This document shows positions 15,995 to 23,762 of a stretch of DNA of 32,612 bases, one piece after another. The stretch covers positions 1-32,612 of the forward strand of contig USET01000002.1 of the NCBI GenBank assembly GCA_900553765.1, written 5' to 3'. The stretch comes from an uncultured Mycoplasmatota bacterium (GTDB lineage Bacteria; Bacillota_I; Bacilli_A; RF39; UBA660). Both the position numbers and the translations under genes were made by a program. The notes below the pieces were generated by a model. That model was not told the origin of the DNA and ran no database searches. It saw only the letters and a list, made by a program, of their open reading frames with translations. Within the stretch, counting starts at the first letter, position 1, and every line of letters starts with the position of its first letter.

Positions 15995-16028
15995 AATAAA
16001 AAAATAAGAATGTTTCTATATTCTTATT
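15995..16028 (-). terminator. Intrinsic terminator of the rlmN-rpe operon
   Basis: The minus strand reads AATAAGAAT-atagaaac-ATTCTTATT followed by TTTTTATTTT. The 9-bp stem overlaps the rpe stop codon. Confidence 0.85.
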
Positions 16029-16668
16029 TTTCATACACGCGCTTCAATTCTTCGATTGCACGTCCGTAATCATCACTTTTCGTAATATAACTTCCAGCAA
16101 CGAGAATATCTGCATTTCTACAATAAAAAGCCGTCACTTCATTGATTCCACCATCAACTTCGATCAAATATTCATATCCATTTTGCTTTCGAATATCTTC
16201 TAAACGATGAATACGATCGATACTGTTTTGAAGAAACTCTTGTCCACCCGCCCCTGCTTCAACACTCATCACTAAAACGAGATCTACTTTTCCTAAATAA
16301 GGAATGATGTTTTCAAGTGAAGTATTTGGATTTAACGTGATTCCAACTCTGCATCCCAAATGATGAATAAATCGAATGATTTCTTCAGGGCGACGTGTCG
16401 CTTCAATGTGAAATGTGATAAATTCAGGATGCAACTCTGAAAATTCTCTTGCATACATCTCGATATCTTCTACCATCAAATGGACATCCAATGGTGTATC
16501 AATATCTTTTAAAAGTGTTTTCATCTCATCCTTTGACCACGTCTTACGTGGAACAAAGTTACCATCCATAATATCGAGATGTAAGTAATCAGGATTCGCG
16601 TGCGCTAATGTTTGGATCTTATCTTCTAACTGATCCTCTATTGACAAAAAGGAAGCAGATACTTTCAT
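16024..16668 (-). CDS. rpe: Ribulose-phosphate 3-epimerase
   Basis: Rpe interconverts ribulose 5-phosphate and xylulose 5-phosphate in the pentose phosphate pathway. The 214-residue TIM-barrel protein has the metal and catalytic segments YLHLDIMDGNFVP, DVHLMV and EVDGGIN, and the phosphate-binding VAGSYI. The loop usually written MSVNPGFGGQ reads MSVEAGAGGQ here, a variant that may affect phosphate or loop contacts; the catalytic Asp and His residues are kept. The ATG at 16668 is preceded by GGTGAT and lies three bases after the rsgA stop. The prkC-rsgA-rpe order is the usual one in Firmicutes. Confidence 0.93.
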   Translation of the reverse strand: MKVSASFLSIEDQLEDKIQTLAHANPDYLHLDIMDGNFVPRKTWSKDEMKTLLKDIDTPLDVHLMVEDIEMYAREFSELHPEFITFHIEATRRPEEIIRFIHHLGCRVGITLNPNTSLENIIPYLGKVDLVLVMSVEAGAGGQEFLQNSIDRIHRLEDIRKQNGYEYLIEVDGGINEVTAFYCRNADILVAGSYITKSDDYGRAIEELKRVYEK

Positions 16669-16671
16669 ACA

Positions 16672-17529
16672 TCACCAACTTTCTTTTTCCATTTCTTTCT
16701 CTCTTAAAAATTTAATGTAATTCTCATATCGACTCTTTAAAATCGTCCCCTCTTTTACAAGTTCTTTAATTTTACAATGATCGTCTTTATCGTGCATACA
16801 ATCTTTATATTTACACTCAGATTGATACTTTTCGAATTCGATAAAGTGATCTTTTAACTCTTGCTTTTTCATACCACGAAAAGATATCGAAGAAAATCCC
16901 GGAGTATCCGCAACCAACCCATTTCCAATTGGTAAGAGTTCAACATGTCTCGTCGTATGCCTTCCTCTCCCTAATGCGAGAGAGATTTCCCCTGTTGCAA
17001 GATGTAATTTGGTATCTAAACGATTAAGCAATGTTGATTTTCCAGCTCCACTCTGCCCTGTAAAAACAGTGACCTTTTCTTCGAACAACGATGCGATCTC
17101 TTCAAGTTCCGTATTAAAATAAACTTCGTATCCTATTTTTTCATAATATTGTAAAATTGGTTTTATTTTTTCACATTCTTCTTCTGTCAGTAAATCTAGC
17201 TTTGTAAAGCAAATAATCGGTTTCATTCGATGATAAGAAACCGTCAAAAGTAACTTATCGAGTAAATTTGTCTGCAAATCAGGTTCTTTCACACTCGTAA
17301 TAATAACAACTTGATCGACATTGCTAACAGGAGGTCTTACAAGTTCGTTTTTACGTGGACATACCTCTAAAATATAACGTTGTTCTTGATCGAATTTTAC
17401 GATATCTCCAACAAGAGGAGAAAGCTTCATCTTGCGAAACTTTCCCCTCGATTTGCAGACATATTCTTTTCCATCTTTGAGTACAGTATAATCATTGCTT
17501 ACAAGCTTAATAATTCTACCTTGTTCCAT
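16672..17529 (-). CDS. rsgA: Ribosome small subunit-dependent GTPase A (RsgA)
   Basis: RsgA is a circularly permuted GTPase that aids late 30S maturation. The 285-residue protein has an OB-fold N-terminus, G4 TKLD (109-112), then G1 GQSGAGKST (158-166) and G3 DTPG (208-211): the permuted order. A zinc knuckle follows with Cys239, Cys244, His246 and Cys252. The start is the ATG at 17529 (MEQGRIIKL) with the SD AGGAG, one base behind the prkC TAA. A longer frame reaching 17634 only re-reads the prkC tail in another frame and was not used. Confidence 0.96.
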   Translation of the reverse strand: MEQGRIIKLVSNDYTVLKDGKEYVCKSRGKFRKMKLSPLVGDIVKFDQEQRYILEVCPRKNELVRPPVSNVDQVVIITSVKEPDLQTNLLDKLLLTVSYHRMKPIICFTKLDLLTEEECEKIKPILQYYEKIGYEVYFNTELEEIASLFEEKVTVFTGQSGAGKSTLLNRLDTKLHLATGEISLALGRGRHTTRHVELLPIGNGLVADTPGFSSISFRGMKKQELKDHFIEFEKYQSECKYKDCMHDKDDHCKIKELVKEGTILKSRYENYIKFLREKEMEKESW

Positions 17530-17530
17530 C

Positions 17531-19312
17531 TTACGCTCCTGTATTAGAAGAACCTGAATCAGGTACTGTCGCTGTTGGTGTTGGGCTTGGTGTAGGTGTC
17601 GGTGTAGGCGTTGGTTTTGCCTTTGCAACAACAACCTTCAATGCGGTATTTGCAACCACTTTGCTTCCTGCAACACGAGATTGTGAAATGATCGTTCCCT
17701 CTATATAATCATTCGTTTCTTTATATTCGATATTTAATACGATATTGTGTTCGTTACAGAAAGTTTGAACATTACTTAAATTCCAGTGATCGTTGACAAA
17801 GTCAGGATACTGCGTATAAATATCAGGAATGACTAACGTTACCGTGTCTCCCTTCGATAACTTCGTTCCTACTTCGAGCTGTGCACCAGATGCTGTCTTC
17901 TGCTCTAAAATGATATTTTCCTGTGCCCCCTCTTCATTCGACACTTCTTTCGTTTCTGTTAAAACGTTAATCCCTTTTGCTTCTAATTGAGCTTTGACTT
18001 CATAATAATTCTTTCCAACGTAGTTTTCTGCTTTAAATGTCTTCTTTCCTTTCGATAAGACAAGCGTTACTTTCGTTCCTTTTTTTACACTTCTGTTTTT
18101 AGAAGGCTCCGTTTTAATAACCTTATCTTCTTCGACATCATCGCTATATTCACTCTTAGTCTTCGTTGCTACTTCTAATCCAGCAGCTTCTAATGCTTGT
18201 TCTGCTTGCGCCTCTGTCATCTCTGTCACATCTGGAACTTCAACCTCTTTACTATTTGTCAATTTTGGAATGACAAAGAAGAACGCAATAAGAAGTGCTG
18301 CAAGACCTGCACAAATTGCTCCTGTAATAATAAGCGCTCGATTTGTCTTTTTATCCTTCTTTTCCTCTTCTTCTAATTCGTCAAGTGCTTTGCTATGATC
18401 GAGTCGACTTAAGTTTGGAAGTCGTTTCGTCCCTTCATCTATCTCTTGCTCTGCATATTGATACGTACTACGAGCTTCATTTAATCGCTCCTTAGAAAGA
18501 CATGTTTTTAAATCTTCATGCATCTCCCGTACATTTTCGTAACGATTCTTTGGATTTTTGGCACACGCTTTCAAAATGATATTTTCAACACTCTGCGGAA
18601 TTTCAGGATTGATCTTGCACACACTTGGGATTGGTTCTTTCATTTGTTTGATTGCTATTTCAACTGCGTTATCTCCCTTAAATGGTACTTTTCCAGTTAA
18701 AAGTTCAAACATTAAAACTCCAAGTGAGTAAATATCGCTTTTAATCGTCGATCCACTACCATTTGCTTGTTCTGGTGGTAAATAGTGAACAGATCCCATC
18801 ACAGAATTCGTCTGTGTAAGTTCGTTGCTATTTAAAGCCATCGCAATTCCAAAGTCCGTAATCTTTACCATTCCATCGTCTAGAATCAAGACATTTTGTG
18901 GCTTGATATCGCGATGGATAATATAGCTATCATGTGCATGTGCGATCGCACTCGTAAGTTGCAACATGATATCGATCACTTCTGGTAACGTTAAAGCCCC
19001 ACGCTTTTTAATCAAACTTTTAAGCGTACGTCCATCGACATACTCCATAACGATAAAGTATTTTCCATCGTCCTCTCCGACATCGTAAACTTCGACGATA
19101 TTCGGATGACTCAAACTACTTGCACTAATTGCCTCTCTTTGAAATTTACGAACAAATTTCTCGTCATCTGCAAGATCTCCTCGTAAGATCTTAACAGCTA
19201 CATTTCTATCTAAAATCGTATCGTAAGCAAGATATACATTGGCCATCCCACCTTCACCGATACTACGAATAATCTGATAACGGTCGTTTATCTTTTGTCC
19301 TTTCACAATCAC
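17531..19312 (-). CDS. prkC: Ser/Thr protein kinase with PASTA domains (PrkC/Stk-type)
   Basis: A membrane Ser/Thr kinase that senses muropeptides or lipid II and phosphorylates cell-wall, translation and division targets. It has 593 residues. Kinase domain (about 12-272): glycine loop GEGGMANV, Lys41 in VAVK, HRDIKPQN (Asp134) and DFG (Asp153). A juxtamembrane acidic stretch precedes one span (about 326-349). Three PASTA repeats follow (about 355-422, 425-496, 497-564), then a Pro-Thr-rich tail. The tail is low-complexity and could span the wall. The start is GTG at 19312, six bases after GAGGTGG; the prpC stop lies in between. It forms a kinase-phosphatase pair with prpC. Confidence 0.96.
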   Translation of the reverse strand: MIVKGQKINDRYQIIRSIGEGGMANVYLAYDTILDRNVAVKILRGDLADDEKFVRKFQREAISASSLSHPNIVEVYDVGEDDGKYFIVMEYVDGRTLKSLIKKRGALTLPEVIDIMLQLTSAIAHAHDSYIIHRDIKPQNVLILDDGMVKITDFGIAMALNSNELTQTNSVMGSVHYLPPEQANGSGSTIKSDIYSLGVLMFELLTGKVPFKGDNAVEIAIKQMKEPIPSVCKINPEIPQSVENIILKACAKNPKNRYENVREMHEDLKTCLSKERLNEARSTYQYAEQEIDEGTKRLPNLSRLDHSKALDELEEEEKKDKKTNRALIITGAICAGLAALLIAFFFVIPKLTNSKEVEVPDVTEMTEAQAEQALEAAGLEVATKTKSEYSDDVEEDKVIKTEPSKNRSVKKGTKVTLVLSKGKKTFKAENYVGKNYYEVKAQLEAKGINVLTETKEVSNEEGAQENIILEQKTASGAQLEVGTKLSKGDTVTLVIPDIYTQYPDFVNDHWNLSNVQTFCNEHNIVLNIEYKETNDYIEGTIISQSRVAGSKVVANTALKVVVAKAKPTPTPTPTPSPTPTATVPDSGSSNTGA

Positions 19313-19313
19313 A

Positions 19314-20048
19314 CTACGCCACCTCTTTCTTTAAATAAGCAATAGAAATGTTATCATTTCCACCCCTATTATTACTTTTATAAATTAACTTCTGTACCAT
19401 TTTTTCGATTTCCAAATCTTCGTTTAGTACTTTTTCAATCTGATCGTGATCTAACATGTTTGTAAGTCCGTCACTACATAGTAAAATTCCATCCACATCT
19501 GTCTCGACATCGATGATATCCATCTCTACTTTCGTATTTGCTCCAAGTGCTTTCATTAAAACGTTTTTACGAGGATGATGCTCTGCCTCTTCCTCGGTAA
19601 GTTCACCGCTTTTTACAAGCAAATTAACAAGCGTATGATCCGTCGTAATCTGGTGTAACTTACCTCCTTTTAAAACATATCCTCTGCTATCTCCTAAATT
19701 TCCGAAAAGAAGAAAGTCGTCCGTTAAAATCGCTGTTACGATCGTCGTTCCCATTCCTTCACTTTCCGGATGTTCTGCTGTATATTTATAAATTTCTACA
19801 TTCGCTTCACTTACCGCATCTTTCAGCCAACGAACTGCATCTTCCTTCGTACCAATCTTTCCCATTTCTTTGAAATGCGTTCCGATATTTCCGATCACGA
19901 TACTAGATGCGATCTCTCCTGCGCGGTGTCCACCCATACCGTCTGCAACAGCGAGCAAATATTCACCACTTTGATTTTTTACAATCGTTACACTATCTTC
20001 ATTGTGATCTCTTACTTTTCCTGGATCCGTCTGATAATAATATTCCAT
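19314..20048 (-). CDS. prpC: PP2C-type Ser/Thr protein phosphatase (PrpC/Stp)
   Basis: PrpC removes phosphate from the targets of PrkC. The 244-residue PPM-family protein has GKVRDHNEDS, the metal-binding VADGMGGH (Asp36), FGNLGDSRGY, LLCSDGLTNM and the C-terminal GGNDNIS. These are the classical PP2C motifs. The ATG at 20048 overlaps the rlmN TAA by one base (TAATG) and is preceded by GAGGAGG, so translation is probably coupled. Confidence 0.96.
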   Translation of the reverse strand: MEYYYQTDPGKVRDHNEDSVTIVKNQSGEYLLAVADGMGGHRAGEIASSIVIGNIGTHFKEMGKIGTKEDAVRWLKDAVSEANVEIYKYTAEHPESEGMGTTIVTAILTDDFLLFGNLGDSRGYVLKGGKLHQITTDHTLVNLLVKSGELTEEEAEHHPRKNVLMKALGANTKVEMDIIDVETDVDGILLCSDGLTNMLDHDQIEKVLNEDLEIEKMVQKLIYKSNNRGGNDNISIAYLKKEVA

Positions 20049-21073
20049 TAGGCGCCCTCCTCATAATTTGATCTTAATTGGCCACAAGCCGCACTCACTT
20101 TCGTTCCAAATTCCTTGCGAATCGTCACTTGAATATGATGTTTCTTTAATACATCGTAAAATTTCATAATTTGGTCCTTTTCACTCTTTTTATAAATGAT
20201 ATGACTTGTCTCATTATATGGTATGAGATTAACGTAACAATTCATTCCTTTTAATAAAGAGCATAGTTCTAATGCGCATTTTTCTGTATCATTTACATCA
20301 CGCAATAAAATATATTCAAATGTAACACGACGATTCGTAACCGAAATATACTTACGAACCGTCCTCATCAATTCCTCTAATGGGTATGCACGATTGATCG
20401 ACATGATTTTACTACGTAACGTATCGTTTGGTGCATGAAGAGAGATTGCCAAGTTCACCTGTTTTCCATGGTGCATAAACTCTTTAATCTTAGGGATAAT
20501 TCCGCAAGTGGAAATCGTGATATGTCTTGAACCAAGTCCGATACCATATGGACAATTGATAATATCGACAAAATTCATCACATTATCGTAATTATCAAAA
20601 GGCTCACCGATTCCCATTAAAACGAGATGAGTGATCGTAAGATCTAAATCTTTTTCGATCATCATAATTTGTAATACCATCTCAGAAGGATCTAAGTTGC
20701 GAACTTTTTTGAGTCGCCCACTCTCACAAAACGTGCAACTCATATTACATCCAACTTGACTAGATACACATAAACTATTGCCGTAATCATGTAACATTAA
20801 AACAGCTTCGATCTTATTTCCATCCTTCAGTTCAAATAAATATTTGACAACGTCATCTCCCTTTTGACGTTCCAATATTTTTAAAGGTTCCATCGTATAA
20901 GTCGAAGCGATAAAAGTACGTAACTCCTTTTTGATATTTGTCATCTCATCGAAAGAAGTCACTCTCTTTTTATATAACCAATCGTAAAGTTGTCTTGCCT
21001 TAAACTTTTTCTCACCGATCGACTCAAAATATTCTTCTAATTGTTCTAATGTTTTGTCATAGATACTCTTCAT
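20048..21073 (-). CDS. rlmN: 23S rRNA/tRNA (adenine C2)-methyltransferase RlmN
   Basis: A radical-SAM enzyme that makes m2A2503 in 23S rRNA and m2A37 in tRNAs. It has 341 residues. The [4Fe-4S] CX3CX2C motif is Cys109, Cys113 and Cys116 (GCNMSCTFC). The two mechanistic cysteines expected in the family are Cys102 (LCVSSQVG) and a C-terminal Cys330 (SAACGQL). The ATG at 21073 has the SD AGGGTGTAAG. It leads rlmN-prpC-prkC-rsgA-rpe, a conserved Firmicutes order, but fmt and rsmB are not directly upstream as they usually are. Confidence 0.97.
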   Translation of the reverse strand: MKSIYDKTLEQLEEYFESIGEKKFKARQLYDWLYKKRVTSFDEMTNIKKELRTFIASTYTMEPLKILERQKGDDVVKYLFELKDGNKIEAVLMLHDYGNSLCVSSQVGCNMSCTFCESGRLKKVRNLDPSEMVLQIMMIEKDLDLTITHLVLMGIGEPFDNYDNVMNFVDIINCPYGIGLGSRHITISTCGIIPKIKEFMHHGKQVNLAISLHAPNDTLRSKIMSINRAYPLEELMRTVRKYISVTNRRVTFEYILLRDVNDTEKCALELCSLLKGMNCYVNLIPYNETSHIIYKKSEKDQIMKFYDVLKKHHIQVTIRKEFGTKVSAACGQLRSNYEEGA

Positions 21074-21090
21074 ACTTACACCCTAAAACC

Positions 21091-21118
21091 ATTATATCAA
21101 AGTTTAGAAAAAAGGCAA
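21091..21118 (-). promoter_or_regulatory. Sigma-A promoter of the rlmN operon
   Basis: The minus strand reads TTGCCT, 16 bases, then TATAAT with an extended TGA before the -10. The start codon lies 17 bases after the -10. Confidence 0.65.
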
Positions 21119-21146
21119 AAGAAAAACGCAAGAGATTGCTAATTTC

Positions 21147-21180
21147 AATAAAAAAATTGCACGATCTCGTACAATTTCTT
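21147..21180 (-). terminator. Intrinsic terminator of the 21180-21725 gene
   Basis: The minus strand reads AAATTGTACG-agat-CGTGCAATTT followed by TTTTATT. The 10-bp stem has one G-U pair. Confidence 0.85.
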
Positions 21181-21725
21181 TATTTTCTGACTTTTTGAAC
21201 CGGTTTTTCATATGATTGTCTCGGTACACTTGGTACGACAGGCTTCTGAATTTTTGCTTCTTCATAACATGTAACTGATACCAACTGACCTTGAGGAATC
21301 ACAATTCTATCTTCCATACTATCTTCTAGTAATTGTCCCTCAGATTTCTTTTGCATTACACGATACAAATCTTGCAACATACGGCAATCTAAAAGCATTC
21401 TTTCATATGCCCTTAAAATAAATGACATATTAACATACTTTGGAATTTGCGGCATATAATCGAAAAATTGAAATTCTCCCTTTTTCTCGTTGTGATATGC
21501 TTGATATAAATAAGGAAAATCAGTAGTAATCTCATCGTCTCTCATCATGTGAATACCACGTTCTAAACGTGATGCATTTTGAAGTTCAAGACGTTTTAGT
21601 TCCTCGTAAATTTCCTTTATCTTTTCATTTTGTTCATATATTTTTGCATCCCAAATATCGGCATGCTGATGATCTATCGTCTCATATGCTTCCCACGGTT
21701 TTACATCAATTTTTGTCTTTTTCAT
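21180..21725 (-). CDS. Soluble protein of unknown function
   Basis: A 181-residue protein that I do not recognise. It has a helical, charged N-terminal half (QNEKIKEIYEELKRLELQNASRLERG), a middle with many Met, Arg and Tyr, and a basic, Pro-containing tail (KIQKPVVPSVPRQSYEKPVQKVRK, abridged: Pro/Val/Lys-rich). There is no membrane span or signal peptide. The ATG at 21725 has the SD AAAGGGGAAAG; an ATG at 21746 has no good SD. It is a single-gene unit with its own promoter, a leader hairpin and a terminator. Confidence 0.75.
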   Translation of the reverse strand: MKKTKIDVKPWEAYETIDHQHADIWDAKIYEQNEKIKEIYEELKRLELQNASRLERGIHMMRDDEITTDFPYLYQAYHNEKKGEFQFFDYMPQIPKYVNMSFILRAYERMLLDCRMLQDLYRVMQKKSEGQLLEDSMEDRIVIPQGQLVSVTCYEEAKIQKPVVPSVPRQSYEKPVQKVRK

Positions 21726-21746
21726 ACAACTTTCCCCTTTCTTCAT

Positions 21747-21768
21747 CCTATGCGTTTTTTTCGCATGG
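21747..21768 (-). promoter_or_regulatory. Inverted repeat in the leader of the 21180-21725 gene
   Basis: The minus strand reads CCATGCG-aaaaaaa-CGCAT-A-GG. The stem has five pairs plus two across one bulge, with a seven-A loop. It lies between the promoter and the SD. It could affect translation or mRNA stability, or be a binding site; no regulator is evident. Confidence 0.4.
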
Positions 21769-21775
21769 GATACAT

Positions 21776-21803
21776 ATTATACACCATTTTAAATATTTTG
21801 CAA
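21776..21803 (-). promoter_or_regulatory. Sigma-A promoter of the 21180-21725 gene
   Basis: The minus strand reads TTGCAA, 16 bases, then TATAAT. The -10 is perfect and the -35 has four of six consensus bases. Confidence 0.7.
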
Positions 21804-21811
21804 GTCTCTGC

Positions 21812-21840
21812 AAAAATAAAAAGTGGCAACGACCACTTCT
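21812..21840 (-). terminator. Intrinsic terminator of secG
   Basis: The minus strand reads AAGTGG-tcgttg-CCACTT followed by TTTATTTTT, about ten bases behind the secG stop. Confidence 0.85.
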
Positions 21841-21847
21841 ATTCTTT

Positions 21848-22060
21848 CTACATTCCAAGTACGATACAAATCACAAAGAAAGCAACACCTAAAACCATTG
21901 TAAGTCTAGTAATAAATAACTCTCCACCACGCTCTTTACGGTTTGCGAATAATGCATCACTACCACCAGTTAAAGCTTGTGAAGCACTCTCTGCCTTTCC
22001 ACTTTGTAAAAGTGCGATAGCAATTAATAAAATCGAGATCACGATTAAAGCAATTTCCAC
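21848..22060 (-). CDS. secG: Preprotein translocase subunit SecG
   Basis: SecG is the small membrane subunit of SecYEG. The 70-residue protein has two spans (about 3-19 and 51-69). The family loop is LLQSGKAESASQALTGGSDALFANR (abridged: LLQSGK...LTGGSDALF). The start is GTG at 22060, preceded by GGAGGG; the N-terminus MEIALIVISILL fits the family. It has its own promoter and terminator and so is a single-gene unit. Confidence 0.95.
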   Translation of the reverse strand: MEIALIVISILLIAIALLQSGKAESASQALTGGSDALFANRKERGGELFITRLTMVLGVAFFVICIVLGM

Positions 22061-22090
22061 GCGCGTTCCCTCCTTTTTTCACTACATACT

Positions 22091-22119
22091 AATTTATCAC
22101 ATATCACATGTTTTGGCAA
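22091..22119 (-). promoter_or_regulatory. Sigma-A promoter of secG
   Basis: The minus strand reads TTGCCA, 17 bases, then TAAATT with an extended TGA before the -10. The start lies 30 bases after the -10. Confidence 0.7.
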
Positions 22120-22122
22120 GAA

Positions 22123-22971
22123 CTATTGAAATACCTTCCATAAGAATAGAAGAAATGCACTAAATGAGACCAATAAGGAAACCCATCTATCTTGTTTCAC
22201 TAGTGGGAAGCAATATAAATATAACATCAAAATAAGATAAATCATTCCCTGTGTAATTTTTAACGTTCCATCATAAACCACATGATATATAACCCCACTC
22301 GCATATATAATATCGAATAATCCTACTAAGTAAAACCGAACCATCCCATCATAGAAAAAAGAAGAAGTTAAATTTATTTTTCGATGAGCAAATCTATAAT
22401 ATGCATAACCTTTCGGAATGACGATCATCAAAAGTAACGTTTCTTTCGTACAAGCTTTCATTTCAAATAAAAAGGTAAGACATCCCAATAATAACATACT
22501 CCACAAAATATTTTTCCAAGAAGAATTCATGAAAGGAATTTCGACCTTCTCATGTTCGAATAAAAGAGAAACTATATAGAAGGCCAAAAACAACAAACTT
22601 GGCACGCATATTCCAAACAACATCTGCTCTTCGATATTGGTAAGAGAGAGATTTAAAACGACCATCATATATAAAAAAAGGGAGATAAGATAAACCCGAC
22701 TCGCGCTTTTTTCAAACGAAAGAGAAAATAGAAATTGAAAGAGTCCGAAACATATCATGAGAATCAAAAAAGATTCTATCATCGAGAAAATAACCATTTC
22801 CGGCATTCTCATATGGTAACATACAAAGAGAACTAAAAGTTCTGGTAGTATCCAAAAAAGGGAAAAAATTAACTGAAATCTCCAGCTTCGTCGTTCTACT
22901 AAATACATTAAACTCTTGGTATAACATATGGAAAATGAAAGCAATACACAAAAAAATAATATTTTTAGCAT
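22123..22971 (-). CDS. Polytopic membrane protein of unknown function
   Basis: A 282-residue, very hydrophobic protein with about eight to nine predicted spans and few charged loops. I see no transporter or enzyme motif and do not recognise a family. The ATG at 22971 has the SD AGGGGTGAG; an upstream ATG at 23004 has none. It follows a single-span gene and fmt on the same strand, probably in one operon. secG, just downstream, has its own promoter. Confidence 0.75.
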   Translation of the reverse strand: MLKILFFCVLLSFSICYTKSLMYLVERRSWRFQLIFSLFWILPELLVLFVCYHMRMPEMVIFSMIESFLILMICFGLFQFLFSLSFEKSASRVYLISLFLYMMVVLNLSLTNIEEQMLFGICVPSLLFLAFYIVSLLFEHEKVEIPFMNSSWKNILWSMLLLGCLTFLFEMKACTKETLLLMIVIPKGYAYYRFAHRKINLTSSFFYDGMVRFYLVGLFDIIYASGVIYHVVYDGTLKITQGMIYLILMLYLYCFPLVKQDRWVSLLVSFSAFLLFLWKVFQ

Positions 22972-23012
22972 GCACTCACCCCTACTATGGTATGTGAGAA
23001 TCACTAAAAATA

Positions 23013-23750
23013 TTATTCTATTCCAATCTTAAAATCTTTTACCTTTCCAATATTACGGTATGTAATATCGATCATATATGATATCGTATTCGAATCGACA
23101 AGTTGATAATACGACGTTAAATCAAGGTTAATCTTCTCGTACATTCCGTCTTTTTCCGTTACTTGAAACAAAATATTACTCGTTAAATTCGTAGATAACA
23201 AAAGATTGTTAGGATCGTAAAAAGATAAGAACTTAGAAAGTGGCAACTGATATAAATACTCGATTCCATCTTCGTACTCGATCGTCGATTGCAACTCCGC
23301 TTCTTCGATCATCGATGAAAATAAAGTTGGACTCAATCGATATAAGTTAATTCCATAGTTGAGTGACGTCAAAGTCTCCACTCCATTTGTCACAGTATAA
23401 ATTCCATCATCTTTCACATAGTATGGCTGCAGACTATCCTGTGTTTGAAGTCTATGTTTCTCTTGATATCTCGTTCCTGATAAAAGAAACGTATTCGTAA
23501 CCGTATTAGAACGATAAGTAATCGTCATATCGTATTCATAATTATCCATCGTCGCAAACGAAAACTCACTTTTATCTTCTTTTGTTTGACTGGAAAGAGG
23601 ACGATCTGGTCTCATACGGAGAGATACGATAATAAACAAAAAGAAGAAGAAATAGAACGTTAAAATAATTGCGGCTCTCGTTCTACGATTTGCCCACAAC
23701 ATCTGAAACGTATTCTTTGCCGTTTTTAAACTCTCTATCAACTTCTTCAT
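23013..23750 (-). CDS. Single-span membrane protein of unknown function
   Basis: A 245-residue protein with a basic cytoplasmic N-terminus, one span (about 27-44, with a run of Phe: FYFFFFLFIIVSL) and an extracytoplasmic domain of about 200 residues. That domain is rich in Tyr, Thr and Ser and looks mainly beta. I do not recognise a family. The ATG lies 12 bases behind the fmt stop, so co-transcription with fmt is likely. No lipobox or catalytic motif was seen. Confidence 0.75.
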   Translation of the reverse strand: MKKLIESLKTAKNTFQMLWANRRTRAAIILTFYFFFFLFIIVSLRMRPDRPLSSQTKEDKSEFSFATMDNYEYDMTITYRSNTVTNTFLLSGTRYQEKHRLQTQDSLQPYYVKDDGIYTVTNGVETLTSLNYGINLYRLSPTLFSSMIEEAELQSTIEYEDGIEYLYQLPLSKFLSFYDPNNLLLSTNLTSNILFQVTEKDGMYEKINLDLTSYYQLVDSNTISYMIDITYRNIGKVKDFKIGIE

Positions 23751-23762
23751 AACATCCCTCTT

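Noticed and set aside
17570..17620. Possible short tandem repeat or CRISPR-like array
   Set aside because: The repeat is the in-frame Pro-Thr codon run of prkC, with no spacers.
17530..17634. N-terminal extension of RsgA rich in Gln, His and Arg
   Set aside because: It is the Pro-Thr tail of PrkC read in another frame; the family start and SD are at 17529.
21569..22163. Two overlapping plus-strand frames of 107 and 177 codons
   Set aside because: They lie antisense to an unknown gene, secG and their control regions, lack an SD, and have no recognisable protein features.
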